NCBI GenBank assembly: GCA_963779055.1
Contig: CAVZWN010000002.1
Span: 124,001-188,000, forward strand
Origin: Sulfurimicrobium sp963779055
Lineage (GTDB): Bacteria; Pseudomonadota; Gammaproteobacteria; Burkholderiales; Sulfuricellaceae
DNA: 64,000 nucleotides
Reading direction: 5' to 3'
Of the stretch, positions 35,628 to 43,854 are shown in pieces. How positions within the stretch are numbered: position 1 is the stretch's first letter; the number at the start of each line of letters is the position of its first letter. The notes under the pieces are model-generated. The model searched no databases. It was not told the origin of the DNA and saw only the letters and a list, made by a program, of their open reading frames with translations. The translations under genes and the position numbers were made by a program.

Positions 35628-35948
35628 ATGTTGAATTTTGACCAGGTCGAATTGATAGATAAAGACGAACACATCGAGCAGGCGTCGCGAGCGATGAAGG
35701 CGATGTCTCACCCCTTGCGCCTGAAGATCCTGTGCGTGCTGGGCGACCGTGAAATCAGCGTGCAGGAGATTGTCGAAAATGTCGGCACTTCGCAAAGCAA
35801 TATTTCCCAGCACCTGGCCATTCTTCGCGACAAAGGCGTGTTGCGCACGCGCAAGGACGCCAACCGTGTTTACTATCGCGTTGGGGATACCCGTACGCTC
35901 AAGTTGATCAGCATGATGCGGGACGTGTTCTGCGGTTTTTCCAAATAG
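35628..35948 (+). CDS. ArsR-family regulator with SqrR/BigR-like cysteine pair
   Basis: This 106-aa winged-helix repressor (SHPLRLKILCVLGD, SVQEIVENVGTSQSNISQHLAIL, wing RTRKDANRVYYRV) has only two cysteines. Counted from ATG 35628 they are C36 and C102, exactly 66 residues apart. In BigR and SqrR the sensing cysteines are also 66 apart (42/108 and 41/107), so persulfide or sulfane-sulfur sensing is a good inference. No metal-site ELCVCDL motif of arsenic sensors is seen. A TTG at 35610 would add six residues. It precedes the RND genes and lies close to rhodanese and thiol genes, possible targets. Confidence 0.75.
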   Translation: MLNFDQVELIDKDEHIEQASRAMKAMSHPLRLKILCVLGDREISVQEIVENVGTSQSNISQHLAILRDKGVLRTRKDANRVYYRVGDTRTLKLISMMRDVFCGFSK

Positions 35949-36052
35949 CCCGACGGCCCGCCGGGCAGTGCGGCTGTATGTCGCCTGCCAGCTTGTAATC
36001 CATTTGGGCTGCCATTATCTTGTAGTCGTTTCCTACATGCGGAGCCTGCGCT

Positions 36053-37081
36053 GTGCTGAAATTTCCCCTTGCGCTCGTCGGAGCGCTTTTCCTTGTTCCC
36101 TCTGTAGAAGCGGCCCTGCCTTTTAGTACGGCACCGGTGCAATATCGCGAAGTTGACCAGACCTACGCGGCCGAGGCCGTGGTGGAGGCGGTAAATCAGG
36201 CGGTCGTGGCGGCCCAGATATCCGGGCGCGTGATCGAAGTCGCGTTCGATGCCGGCGACGTGGTCAGGAAGGGCCAGGTGCTGGTGCGCATAGACGAAAG
36301 CGAAGTGAGCCAGGCCGTGGCAGGGAGCGAAGCACTGGTGGCTCAGGCGCAGGCGAATCTGCAGAATGCCCGTCTGGCTTATGAACGCAGCAGGCAACTG
36401 CTGGTGCAGAAGTTCGTCAGCCAGGCGGCAGTGGATAAATCCCTGGCCGATTACAAGGCTGCCGAAGCGCAGTTGAAGGCAGCCCTGGCGGGTGTCGGAC
36501 AGACCTCGGCCACCAGGAACTTTGCAAGCATCGTTGCGCCTTATGACGGGATCATTGCCTCACGCCAGGTGGAGCTGGGCGAAATGGCCAGTCCCGGCAA
36601 GGCGCTCATGACCATCTTTTCTCCCAAGGGACTGCGTGCAGTAGCGAGCATCCCCCAGTACCAACTGGCACAGGTGCGTCAATCGTCCCACGCCCAGGTG
36701 GAGTTTCCCGAGCTGAAGCAGTGGGTGACAGGCGCCCGTGTCACGATCCTGCCGGTGGCGGATGCGCTCACCCATACCACGCGCGCCCGGGTAGATCTGC
36801 CGGCTGACCTGAAAGGCGTCTATCCAGGCATGTTTGCGCGCGCGCATTTCTCGACCGGAAAAGCGCAGAAACTCCTGATCCCGGCAGTGGCCGTGGTACG
36901 CCGCAGCGAGGTGGCTGCGGTTTATGTGGTGGATGCGCAAGGCCAGATCCGCTTCCGCCAGGTGCGTCTCGGCGAACCGGTCGGGCAGAACGAGGTGGAA
37001 ATCCTGTCCGGCCTGGTGCAGGGTGAGCAGGTGGCGCTGGAACCGATCAAGGCGGGCATGGCCTTGAAGGGTAAGGAGTGA
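36053..37081 (+). CDS. RND efflux periplasmic adaptor (HlyD/MFP family)
   Basis: This is the adaptor that connects an inner-membrane RND pump with an outer-membrane channel. GTG 36053 has GGAG 8 bp upstream and yields 342 aa. The start VLKFPLALVGALFLVPSVEA is a signal peptide, then come a lipoyl half (ISGRVIEVAFDAGDVVRKGQ), a coiled-coil hairpin with ANLQNARLAYERSRQLL, and the second lipoyl half (IVAPYDGIIASRQVELGE). The pump gene follows within 13 bp. No outer-membrane factor is adjacent, so TolC is probably encoded elsewhere. Confidence 0.9.
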   Translation: MLKFPLALVGALFLVPSVEAALPFSTAPVQYREVDQTYAAEAVVEAVNQAVVAAQISGRVIEVAFDAGDVVRKGQVLVRIDESEVSQAVAGSEALVAQAQANLQNARLAYERSRQLLVQKFVSQAAVDKSLADYKAAEAQLKAALAGVGQTSATRNFASIVAPYDGIIASRQVELGEMASPGKALMTIFSPKGLRAVASIPQYQLAQVRQSSHAQVEFPELKQWVTGARVTILPVADALTHTTRARVDLPADLKGVYPGMFARAHFSTGKAQKLLIPAVAVVRRSEVAAVYVVDAQGQIRFRQVRLGEPVGQNEVEILSGLVQGEQVALEPIKAGMALKGKE

Positions 37082-37151
37082 TGAGGAATGGGTAATGAGT
37101 AGAACCACACCCCCATCACCCATTCCTCATCACCCATCACCACCAATGGGC
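37082..37151. repeat. ATCACCCATC-type repeat before the RND core
   Basis: GAGGAATGGGTAATGAG (37083-37099) is followed by inverted copies CCATCACCCATTCCTCAT (37113-37130) and CATCACCCATCACC. It resembles the cluster at 23499-23573 and codes for residues 5-17 of the RND protein as assigned. Confidence 0.7.
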
Positions 37152-40100
37152 ATTTCCGGGCGCGTTGCCAGACTATTCCTGACTTCGCAGATGACACCGC
37201 TGATTGCGCTCATCGCCTTTCTGCTCGGCCTTTTCGCGGTGCTGGTCACGCCGCGCGAGGAAGAACCCCAGATCAACGTCACCATGGCCAACGTGTTCAT
37301 CCCCTTTCCCGGCGCTTCCGCCCGGGATGTGGAGAGCCTGGTTGCGACACCGGCCGAACAGGTGTTGTCGCAGATTTCCGGCGTCGAGCATATCTATTCC
37401 GTCTCGCGCCCCGGCATGGCCATTCTCACTTTGCAGTACAAGGTGGGCGAGGACCGCATTCAGGCCCTGGTGCGCCTGTACGATACGGTGCAGTCCAAAC
37501 GCGACTGGATTTCTCCCAACCTGGGCGTGCTCGAGCCCATTATCAAACCGGTGGGTATCGATGATGTTCCCATTGTCGCCCTGACCCTGTGGACGGACGA
37601 TCCGCAGCGCGGTGAATATGAGCTGGAACAGATTGCGCACGCTGCCGAGATCGAGCTGAAACGTATCCAGGGAACGCGTGAGGTCAATACTATCGGCGGG
37701 CATGGGCGTGTGGTGCGGGTACTGATGGATGCGGTACGCATGAAGTCGCATCGGATTTCCGCACAGGATATTCGTGATGCGCTGCAGGTGAGCAATGCCT
37801 CCCAGCCTTCGGGCAAGCTGGTGGATAACAATCAGGAAATCCTGGTGCAGACCGGCACTTTCCTGACCTCTGCCGCCGACGTGCAGCAACTGGTCGTGGG
37901 CGTGCAGGACGGGCGCCCGGTGTTCATGAGCGACGTGGCCCAGGTGGTCGATGGACCGGACCAGCCGGGGCGTTATGTCTGGCTGGGCACAGGGCCCGCG
38001 GCCAAGCAGCAGGGCATCAGCCAGCAGGGAGAATTTCCGGCGGTGACCCTGGCGATTTCCAAGAAACCGGGCGAGAACGCTGTGGATGTCGCCAACCGGG
38101 TTATTCAGCGCATCGAGCAGCTGCATGGCAGTGTGATCCCGGACGGCGTGACGGCCACGGTGACACGCAATTACGGCGCGACCGCCAACGACAAGGCGAT
38201 GAAGCTGATCGGCAAGCTGGCTTTTGCCACGGCATTCGTGGTGCTGCTGGTGCTGTTCGCCCTGGGCCGGCGCGAAGCGCTGATTGTCGGCGTGGCCGTG
38301 ATGCTGACGCTGGCTGCAACCCTGTTCGCCTCATGGGCATGGGGCTTCACCCTCAACCGGGTATCTTTGTTCGCCCTGATTTTCTCCATCGGGATCCTGG
38401 TGGATGATGCCATCGTGGTGGTGGAAAATATTCACCGGCGGCGCGAGCTGGATAAGCACAAGTCCCTGGCTCAGGTGATTCCGGAGGCGGTAGACGAGGT
38501 GGGCGGGCCCACCATTCTGGCGACCTTTACCGTGATTGCCGCGCTGCTGCCCATGGCGTTCGTGACCGGCCTGATGGGCCCCTACATGAGCCCGATACCC
38601 ATCAATGCCAGCATCGGCATGGTGATTTCGCTGGCCATCGCTTTCATCATTACGCCCTGGCTTGCGCTCAAGCTGCTGAGCCACAAGCACGATGCGAGCA
38701 GTCATGGCGCACCGGCGGCTGAGTCGCGCTTGCAGCGCTTCTTTGTGCAGCGTTTGACCCCCTTCCTGCGCCGTGAACAGGGGAGCAGAAATCGCACCAA
38801 ACTATGGCTGGCGGTTTTGGCCATGATCGTCGTGGCCATGCTGCTGGCGGTGGTGAAGCTGGTGGTCCTGAAAATGCTGCCTTTTGACAACAAGTCGGAA
38901 TTCCAGGTGGTGGTGGACATGCCGGTGGGCACGCCGCTGGAACAGACTGCGCGCGCCATGCGTGAAATCGGGCAGTATCTGGCGACCGTTCCGGAAGTCA
39001 CCGACTACGAGGCTTATGTGGGTACAGCGGCGCCGATAAATTTCAACGGACTGGTGCGCCAGTACTACCTGCGCGCCAGCCCGGAGATGGGCGATATTCA
39101 GGTCAATCTGGCCGACAAGCATCAGCGTGAGCGCAAGAGCCATGAAATCGCGCAGGCGGTGCGGGTGCCGATCGAAAAAATCGCCGAAAAATACCAGGCC
39201 AATGTAAAGGTCGTCGAGGTCCCGCCCGGGCCACCGGTGATGTCGCCGATCGTGGCGGAAGTTTATGGGCCGGACTACGAAGGCCAGATGGAAGTGGCGA
39301 AGAAGGTGGGCCTTGCCTTCGCCCGGACACCGGACATCGTCGCCATTGATGACAGCATCGAGGAAGTGTCGCGCAAGCTGGTGTTGCGCGTGCTGCAAAG
39401 CAAGGCGGCGCTGATGGGCGTGGCGCAGAAAGACGTGGTGGCCGTGATGAAAATGGGGCTGACCGGGGAGGACGTGACCCCGATCCATACCGGTGAAAGC
39501 AAGTATGAAATCCCGGTGCGCGTGACGCTGGCGCCGGAACGGCTGAACAATCTGGATGAATTGCTCAAGCTGACGGTGCGCGCCCGCGACGGCACCCTGG
39601 TGCCGCTCTCGGAACTGGTGGAAGTATCATCCGGCATCGCGGAGAAAACCATTTATCACAAGGACCTGCTGCCGGTGGTCTATGTTTTCGGCGATATGGC
39701 CGGCAAGCTGGATAGTCCGCTTTACGGCATGTTCGATATCCGTTCCCTGACCAATGGCGTGAAGCTGCACCAGGGAGGCAAGCTGGGCGACTACTTTATC
39801 AGGCAGCCGGATGACCCCTATGCGGAATACGCCGTGAAGTGGGACGGGGAGTGGCAGGTGACCTATGAAACTTTCCGCGACATGGGTATCGCCTATGCCG
39901 TCGGGCTGGTGCTGATCTACCTGCTGGTGGTGGCGCAGTTCAAATCCTATCTGGTGCCGCTGGTCATCATGGCGCCGATTCCGCTCACCATTATCGGCGT
40001 CATGCCTGGTCATGCCCTGTTCGGTTCGCAGTTCACCGCGACCTCGATGATCGGCATGATCGCCCTGGCTGGGATTATTGTGCGCAACTCCATCCTGCTG

Positions 40101-40364
40101 GTGGATTTCATCAACATGCAGGTGGCCGAGGGGATGGCATTCCAGGAGGCGGTCATCAACTCCGCTGCCACCCGCGCCAAGCCGATCATCCTGACCGGGC
40201 TGGCAGCCATGCTGGGCGCCCTGTTCATTCTGGATGACCCGATTTTCAACGGGCTGGCAATTTCCTTGATTTTTGGTATCTTCGTCTCCACCTTGCTGAC
40301 GCTGGTGGTCATTCCGGTCCTGTATTATGCGGCGATGTACCGGCGGCTGGAGAAGGCTTTATAA
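37095..40364 (+). CDS. RND-family efflux permease
   Basis: This is a proton-driven inner-membrane RND pump of the AcrB superfamily, 1089 aa. It has a single N-terminal helix (MTPLIALIAFLLGLFAVLV), a large periplasmic loop, a first block of helices with the proton-relay Asp pair in SIGILVDDAIVVVENIHRR, a second loop, and a last block with GIIVRNSILLVDFINMQ. ATG 37095 has GAGG 8 bp upstream, but the next 17 residues come from a short repeat; ATG 37146 (MGISGRVARL) may be the original start. The substrate is not evident; HAE-type drug or organic export is likely rather than heavy metal. Confidence 0.88.
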   Translation: MSRTTPPSPIPHHPSPPMGISGRVARLFLTSQMTPLIALIAFLLGLFAVLVTPREEEPQINVTMANVFIPFPGASARDVESLVATPAEQVLSQISGVEHIYSVSRPGMAILTLQYKVGEDRIQALVRLYDTVQSKRDWISPNLGVLEPIIKPVGIDDVPIVALTLWTDDPQRGEYELEQIAHAAEIELKRIQGTREVNTIGGHGRVVRVLMDAVRMKSHRISAQDIRDALQVSNASQPSGKLVDNNQEILVQTGTFLTSAADVQQLVVGVQDGRPVFMSDVAQVVDGPDQPGRYVWLGTGPAAKQQGISQQGEFPAVTLAISKKPGENAVDVANRVIQRIEQLHGSVIPDGVTATVTRNYGATANDKAMKLIGKLAFATAFVVLLVLFALGRREALIVGVAVMLTLAATLFASWAWGFTLNRVSLFALIFSIGILVDDAIVVVENIHRRRELDKHKSLAQVIPEAVDEVGGPTILATFTVIAALLPMAFVTGLMGPYMSPIPINASIGMVISLAIAFIITPWLALKLLSHKHDASSHGAPAAESRLQRFFVQRLTPFLRREQGSRNRTKLWLAVLAMIVVAMLLAVVKLVVLKMLPFDNKSEFQVVVDMPVGTPLEQTARAMREIGQYLATVPEVTDYEAYVGTAAPINFNGLVRQYYLRASPEMGDIQVNLADKHQRERKSHEIAQAVRVPIEKIAEKYQANVKVVEVPPGPPVMSPIVAEVYGPDYEGQMEVAKKVGLAFARTPDIVAIDDSIEEVSRKLVLRVLQSKAALMGVAQKDVVAVMKMGLTGEDVTPIHTGESKYEIPVRVTLAPERLNNLDELLKLTVRARDGTLVPLSELVEVSSGIAEKTIYHKDLLPVVYVFGDMAGKLDSPLYGMFDIRSLTNGVKLHQGGKLGDYFIRQPDDPYAEYAVKWDGEWQVTYETFRDMGIAYAVGLVLIYLLVVAQFKSYLVPLVIMAPIPLTIIGVMPGHALFGSQFTATSMIGMIALAGIIVRNSILLVDFINMQVAEGMAFQEAVINSAATRAKPIILTGLAAMLGALFILDDPIFNGLAISLIFGIFVSTLLTLVVIPVLYYAAMYRRLEKAL

Positions 40365-40405
40365 GCCGCGCAGTTTTTTAATCGTTATTTGGGAGTTTCA
40401 GGCAA

Positions 40406-40819
40406 GTGCAATTCATACAGAACAATCTGGGCCTGGTGGCCTTGGTCATTATCAGCGCTCTGATGCTGTTCTGGCCCATGATCAACCGGCGAGTTTCCGG
40501 CATCAAGGAAGTCGGCGCAATGGAAGCGACCCAGCTTATCAACCATCACGATGCGCTGATCCTGGATGTGCGCGAGGATAAGGAATATTCGGGGGGACAT
40601 GCGCCGAATGCCAAGCACATTCCTCTGGGGCAATTATCTGGCCGTATTCAGGAACTGGAAAAATTCCGGGACAAGCCGATCATTGCCATCTGCCGCAGCG
40701 GCGCACGTTCCGGCCACGGCTGCAGCGTGTTGCGCAAAAACGGCTTCGAGCAAGTTTATAATCTGAGTGGCGGTATGTCAGCCTGGCAACAGGCCAATAT
40801 GCCGGTCGAACGGAAATAG
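40406..40819 (+). CDS. Membrane-anchored rhodanese-like protein
   Basis: This is a sulfurtransferase-type domain on one N-terminal helix (LGLVALVIISALMLFWPMI). The 137-aa protein has a rhodanese core with LILDVREDKEYSGGHAPNAKH and an active-site loop CRSGARSGH whose Cys could carry persulfide. GTG 40406 is the start, with GGGAG upstream. It lies 24 bp before grxC, and rhodanese-grxC-secB-gpsA is a common proteobacterial cluster. A role in sulfur trafficking is plausible near the ArsR persulfide-type sensor. Confidence 0.85.
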   Translation: MQFIQNNLGLVALVIISALMLFWPMINRRVSGIKEVGAMEATQLINHHDALILDVREDKEYSGGHAPNAKHIPLGQLSGRIQELEKFRDKPIIAICRSGARSGHGCSVLRKNGFEQVYNLSGGMSAWQQANMPVERK

Positions 40820-40843
40820 AACGTTTTAATCAAAGGAAGACAA

Positions 40844-41101
40844 ATGCCTAATATCACCATGTACAGCACCGGCACCTGCCCCTATTGCACCATGGCCGAG
40901 AAGCTGCTGCAAAAGAAAGGTGTGACGGATATCCAGAAGATTCGCATCGATCTTGAAGAAGGCCGCAAGGAAGAAATGATGGAAAGAACCGGGCGCCGCA
41001 CCGTGCCCCAGATCTACATCGGCGATTTTCACGTGGGCGGCTTTGACGACCTCTCCGCGCTCGACGTGGAAGGCAAGCTGGACCCCCTTCTGGCGGGTTG
41101 A
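40844..41101 (+). CDS. grxC: Glutaredoxin 3 (GrxC)
   Basis: This small glutathione-dependent dithiol oxidoreductase has 85 aa. The active site is CPYC at residues 12-15, and the glutathione-binding TVPQIYIGDFHVGGFDDL pattern follows, with the cis-Pro. AAGGAAG precedes ATG 40844. It follows the rhodanese gene and would normally sit directly before secB; here a repeat element and trxC lie between. Confidence 0.94.
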   Translation: MPNITMYSTGTCPYCTMAEKLLQKKGVTDIQKIRIDLEEGRKEEMMERTGRRTVPQIYIGDFHVGGFDDLSALDVEGKLDPLLAG

Positions 41102-41108
41102 TGCCATG

Positions 41109-41286
41109 ATCCCAGATAACCCATTAGGCGGCTCTGCGAGCCTACACGAGCGCTGGCGGCCGGATTTGCGGTCATTTTTTGCGCTTGTTCGTCGTCCATG
41201 GAATAACCATGGACTTCTCTCAAGCCCAAAAACTGCCTCGCAAACCACCTCGCCATCATCTCGTGCCCTCATGGATTATCTGGGAT
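41109..41286. mobile_element. MITE-like element, 178 bp, upstream of trxC
   Basis: The ends ATCCCAGATAACCCAT (41109-41124) and ATGGATTATCTGGGAT (41271-41286) are inverted copies with one mismatch. The centre has an 8-bp palindrome, GTCCATGG/CCATGGAC with a 5-nt loop (41194-41214). No transposase is encoded. It fills the grxC-trxC gap; its last two bases are the first two of the trxC start codon. No target duplication was found by eye. Confidence 0.6.
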
Positions 41287-41704
41287 GAATATCGTGTGCC
41301 CCGGTTGTGGCGCAATCAACCGGGTGCCGGAAGCGCGCCTGGACCAGAACCCTAAATGCGGCAAATGCGCTACGCCGCTGCTGGATGGCAAACCGCTCGA
41401 GTTGACTGCGGCCAACTTCAGCCGCTTTATTGCCAAAAGCGAGATGCCGCTGGTGGTGGATTTCTGGGCGCCATGGTGCGGGCCGTGCAAGATGATGGCG
41501 CCGGTATTCAGCCAGGTTGCCGCCGAATTCAAGACACGTTTCCGTTTTATCAAGCTTAATACCGAAGTGGAGCAGGCGCTGGCGCAACAGTTCGCTATCC
41601 GCAGCATCCCTACTCTGGCCATATTCAGAAATGGCGCAGAGGTGGATCGCGTTGCCGGCGCCATGGATGCCGGCAAACTCAAAAGCTGGCTGCTGCGTCA
41701 CTGA
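41285..41704 (+). CDS. trxC: Thioredoxin 2 (TrxC)
   Basis: This 139-aa thioredoxin has a zinc-ribbon N terminus with two Cys pairs (CPGC, CGKC) and the active site WAPWCGPCKMM near residue 66, followed by SIPTLAIF with the cis-Pro. It reduces disulfides and responds to oxidative stress in E. coli. The upstream DNA is a MITE-like element, so the ribosome site is only the GGG next to ATG 41285, which may reduce expression. Its promoter may be displaced. Confidence 0.93.
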   Translation: MNIVCPGCGAINRVPEARLDQNPKCGKCATPLLDGKPLELTAANFSRFIAKSEMPLVVDFWAPWCGPCKMMAPVFSQVAAEFKTRFRFIKLNTEVEQALAQQFAIRSIPTLAIFRNGAEVDRVAGAMDAGKLKSWLLRH

Positions 41705-41773
41705 AACCGGCGCTAAGGGTCCATTCACCCTCACTTCGCGTTACAATCCCAACTTTTCCCGAGGTTTTTTCCC

Positions 41774-42241
41774 ATGAGTGAAGCACAAGAACAGATCGTT
41801 TTTGGTATCGAAAAAGTGTATGTCAAAGACCTTTCTCTGGAAATTCCCAATGCACCGCAGATTTTCCTGGAGCAGGGAACACCGGAGATCAATGTGGAAT
41901 TTCACACCAAGGCCGAGCAACTGGGTGAGGATGTTTACGAAACCGTTCTCACCGTGACGGTGACTTCCAAACTACCGGAAGGCGACAAGACCGTGTTTCT
42001 GGTGGAGGCTGCGCAGGCCGGCATTTTCCGCATCAGCAACGTGCCGCAGGAAGATATCGAGCCGCTGCTCGGCATCGCCTGTCCCAACATTCTTTATCCC
42101 TACGTGCGCGAAGCCGTTTCCGATATGGTGACGCGCGCGGGCTTCCCGCCAGTCGTGCTGCAGCCGATGAATTTTGAATCGATTTACCAGCATCAGAAGC
42201 AGATGCAGGCGGAACAGAATCAAGCTCCGACAACGCATTAA
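41774..42241 (+). CDS. secB: SecB export chaperone
   Basis: This tetrameric chaperone keeps preproteins unfolded for SecA and the Sec translocon. The 155-aa protein has the family features IEKVYVKDLSLEIPNAPQIF, VNVEFHTK-like peptide-binding strand region, GIFRISNVPQEDIEPLLGI and PYVREAVSDMVTRAGFPPVV. GAGG lies upstream of ATG 41774. It is followed by an SH3 protein and gpsA, matching the usual secB-gpsA linkage. Confidence 0.95.
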   Translation: MSEAQEQIVFGIEKVYVKDLSLEIPNAPQIFLEQGTPEINVEFHTKAEQLGEDVYETVLTVTVTSKLPEGDKTVFLVEAAQAGIFRISNVPQEDIEPLLGIACPNILYPYVREAVSDMVTRAGFPPVVLQPMNFESIYQHQKQMQAEQNQAPTTH

Positions 42242-42257
42242 AACCAGGATGAACAGA

Positions 42258-42704
42258 ATGGGCCGCCAGCACTGGTCAGGATTGCTGCTGCTGGCCGCCG
42301 TTTTCTCTTCCTCGGCCTGGGCGCTTGACTACCGCTCTGTCCTCAGTGACCGCACGGTGATGTACGACACCCCTTCCCTGCGCGGCAAGAAGCTCTACCT
42401 TGCCAGCCGCTACTACCCGGTTGAAGTCATTGTCAGCCTGGAACATTTTTCCAAGGTGCGCGATGTTGCCGGAGAGCTGGCGTGGGTGGAAAAGAAACAG
42501 CTCAGCGAAAAGCGCATGGTGCTGGTGAATGTACCGCTGGCTGACATTCGCCAGGCGGCCGACGAAAAAGCCGCACTGGTTTTCCAGGCGGAACGTAGTG
42601 TCGTCCTGGAGTTGCTCGAATATACCGGCGCCGGCTGGCTCAAGGTGAGGCATCCTGACGGTGCGTCCGGCTTCGTGCGGATTTCCCAGGTGTGGGGCGC
42701 ATGA
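42258..42704 (+). CDS. Periplasmic SH3-domain protein
   Basis: This 148-aa exported protein has a signal peptide (HWSGLLLLAAVFSSSAWA) and two SH3-like folds: DYRSVLSDRTVMYDTPSLRGKK with VIVSLEHFSKVRDVAGELAW, then AALVFQAERSVVLELLEYTG with GWLKVRHPDGASGFVRI. ATG 42258 has AGGA 8 bp upstream; ATG 42249 is the alternative. The end overlaps the gpsA start (ATGA). The function is unknown; bacterial SH3 proteins often bind peptidoglycan. Confidence 0.75.
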   Translation: MGRQHWSGLLLLAAVFSSSAWALDYRSVLSDRTVMYDTPSLRGKKLYLASRYYPVEVIVSLEHFSKVRDVAGELAWVEKKQLSEKRMVLVNVPLADIRQAADEKAALVFQAERSVVLELLEYTGAGWLKVRHPDGASGFVRISQVWGA

Positions 42705-43693
42705 AAATCGCCGTGCTTGGCGCCGGTGCCTGGGGCACCGCCCTGGCAGTCAGCCTGACAGGGCGCCACGAGACGAGCCTGTGGGCGCGCAATGCGACTC
42801 AGGTCGCAGAAATGGCCTCGTCGCGCCGCAATCTGCGCTACCTGCCCGATGTGCCGCTGCCTTCCTCTCTCCACTTCGGATCCGATCTTGCGGCCCTGCT
42901 TGGAGCGGCAGAACTGGTGCTTGCCGTTGTGCCCAGCAGTGGATTGCGTCCATTGCTGCGTGACGTCAATGCGCTGGCGCCGGGTGTTCCCGTGGTCTGG
43001 GCCTGCAAGGGATTCGAGGCAGGGAGCCGAAAACTGCCTCATCAGGTGGCGAACGACGAACTCGATCCGGACACCCCGCGCGGCGTACTTTCCGGCCCGA
43101 GTTTTGCGCGTGAAGTGGCGCTGGGCTTACCCACGGCCCTGACACTGGCCTCGCTGGACGATGTGTTTGCAAGCCAGGCGGCTCTGGCTCTGCATAGCCA
43201 CCATCTGCGCGTCTATGCCAGCAAGGATATTCTGGGCGTGGAGCTTGGCGGAGCGGTCAAGAACGTGCTGGCAATCGCTGCGGGCATTTCCGATGGCATG
43301 GGTTTTGGCCACAATGCCCGTGCTGCACTGATCACCCGCGGCCTGGCTGAAATCACCCGGCTCGGGCTGGTGCTCGGCGGACGCCAGGAGACCTTCATGG
43401 GTCTGGCCGGAATGGGCGACTTGATTCTGACCTGCACCGGCGACCAGTCACGCAATCGTCAGGTTGGTTTGCAGCTGGCGCAGGGAAAAACGCTGGCCGA
43501 TATTCTCGGCGGTCTCGGTCACGTTGCGGAAGGCGTCAATACGGCACAGGAAGTACTGAGCCTGGCGCAGCAGCAGCAGGTGGAAATGCCCATTACCGAG
43601 GCGGTATACCAGGTTTTATACCAGAGCCTGGCCCCGCGCACGGCAGTTGAGGGGCTGCTTAACCGCGTGCCCAGCGCGGAGTTCAAGCACTAA
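42701..43693 (+). CDS. gpsA: Glycerol-3-phosphate dehydrogenase [NAD(P)+]
   Basis: This enzyme makes sn-glycerol-3-phosphate for phospholipids. The 330-aa protein has the Rossmann start IAVLGAGAWGTALAV, LAVVPSSGLRP, the catalytic-lysine region GVELGGAVKNVLAIAAGI and GFGHNARAALITRGLAEITR. It overlaps the preceding SH3 gene by 4 bp. The TAA stop lies in the end of the repeat element at 43690-43854. Confidence 0.95.
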   Translation: MKIAVLGAGAWGTALAVSLTGRHETSLWARNATQVAEMASSRRNLRYLPDVPLPSSLHFGSDLAALLGAAELVLAVVPSSGLRPLLRDVNALAPGVPVVWACKGFEAGSRKLPHQVANDELDPDTPRGVLSGPSFAREVALGLPTALTLASLDDVFASQAALALHSHHLRVYASKDILGVELGGAVKNVLAIAAGISDGMGFGHNARAALITRGLAEITRLGLVLGGRQETFMGLAGMGDLILTCTGDQSRNRQVGLQLAQGKTLADILGGLGHVAEGVNTAQEVLSLAQQQQVEMPITEAVYQVLYQSLAPRTAVEGLLNRVPSAEFKH

Positions 43694-43854
43694 CCCCCCC
43701 ATGGCCACCTAACCCCTCCCAGCCTCCCCTTGTGCGAGCATCCGCTGCGCGGATTGCCTGCTTACCCCGCTCAGGGGAGGGGCAGACCTTGGATGCGCGA
43801 GCTTCCCCCTGACAAGGGGGGATTGAGGGGGGTTAGGAGGCCATGAGGAGTTAG
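43690..43854. repeat. CTAACCCCTCCC element, copy 2 (MITE-like)
   Basis: A 165-bp element: ends CTAACCCCCCCATGGCC (43690-43706) and GGCCATGAGGAGTTAG (43839-43854) are inverted copies with mismatches, inner ends AACCCCTCCC and GGGGGGTTAGG. The core matches copy 1 (31215-31349) read in the other direction, including GAGCATCCGCTGCGCGGAT. The CTAA ends supply the stop codons of gpsA and trmL, which converge on the element. Confidence 0.8.

Noticed and set aside
41029..41259. Minus-strand 76-codon frame in the grxC-trxC gap
   Set aside because: It runs through the palindromic MITE-like element and overlaps grxC; no ribosome site.
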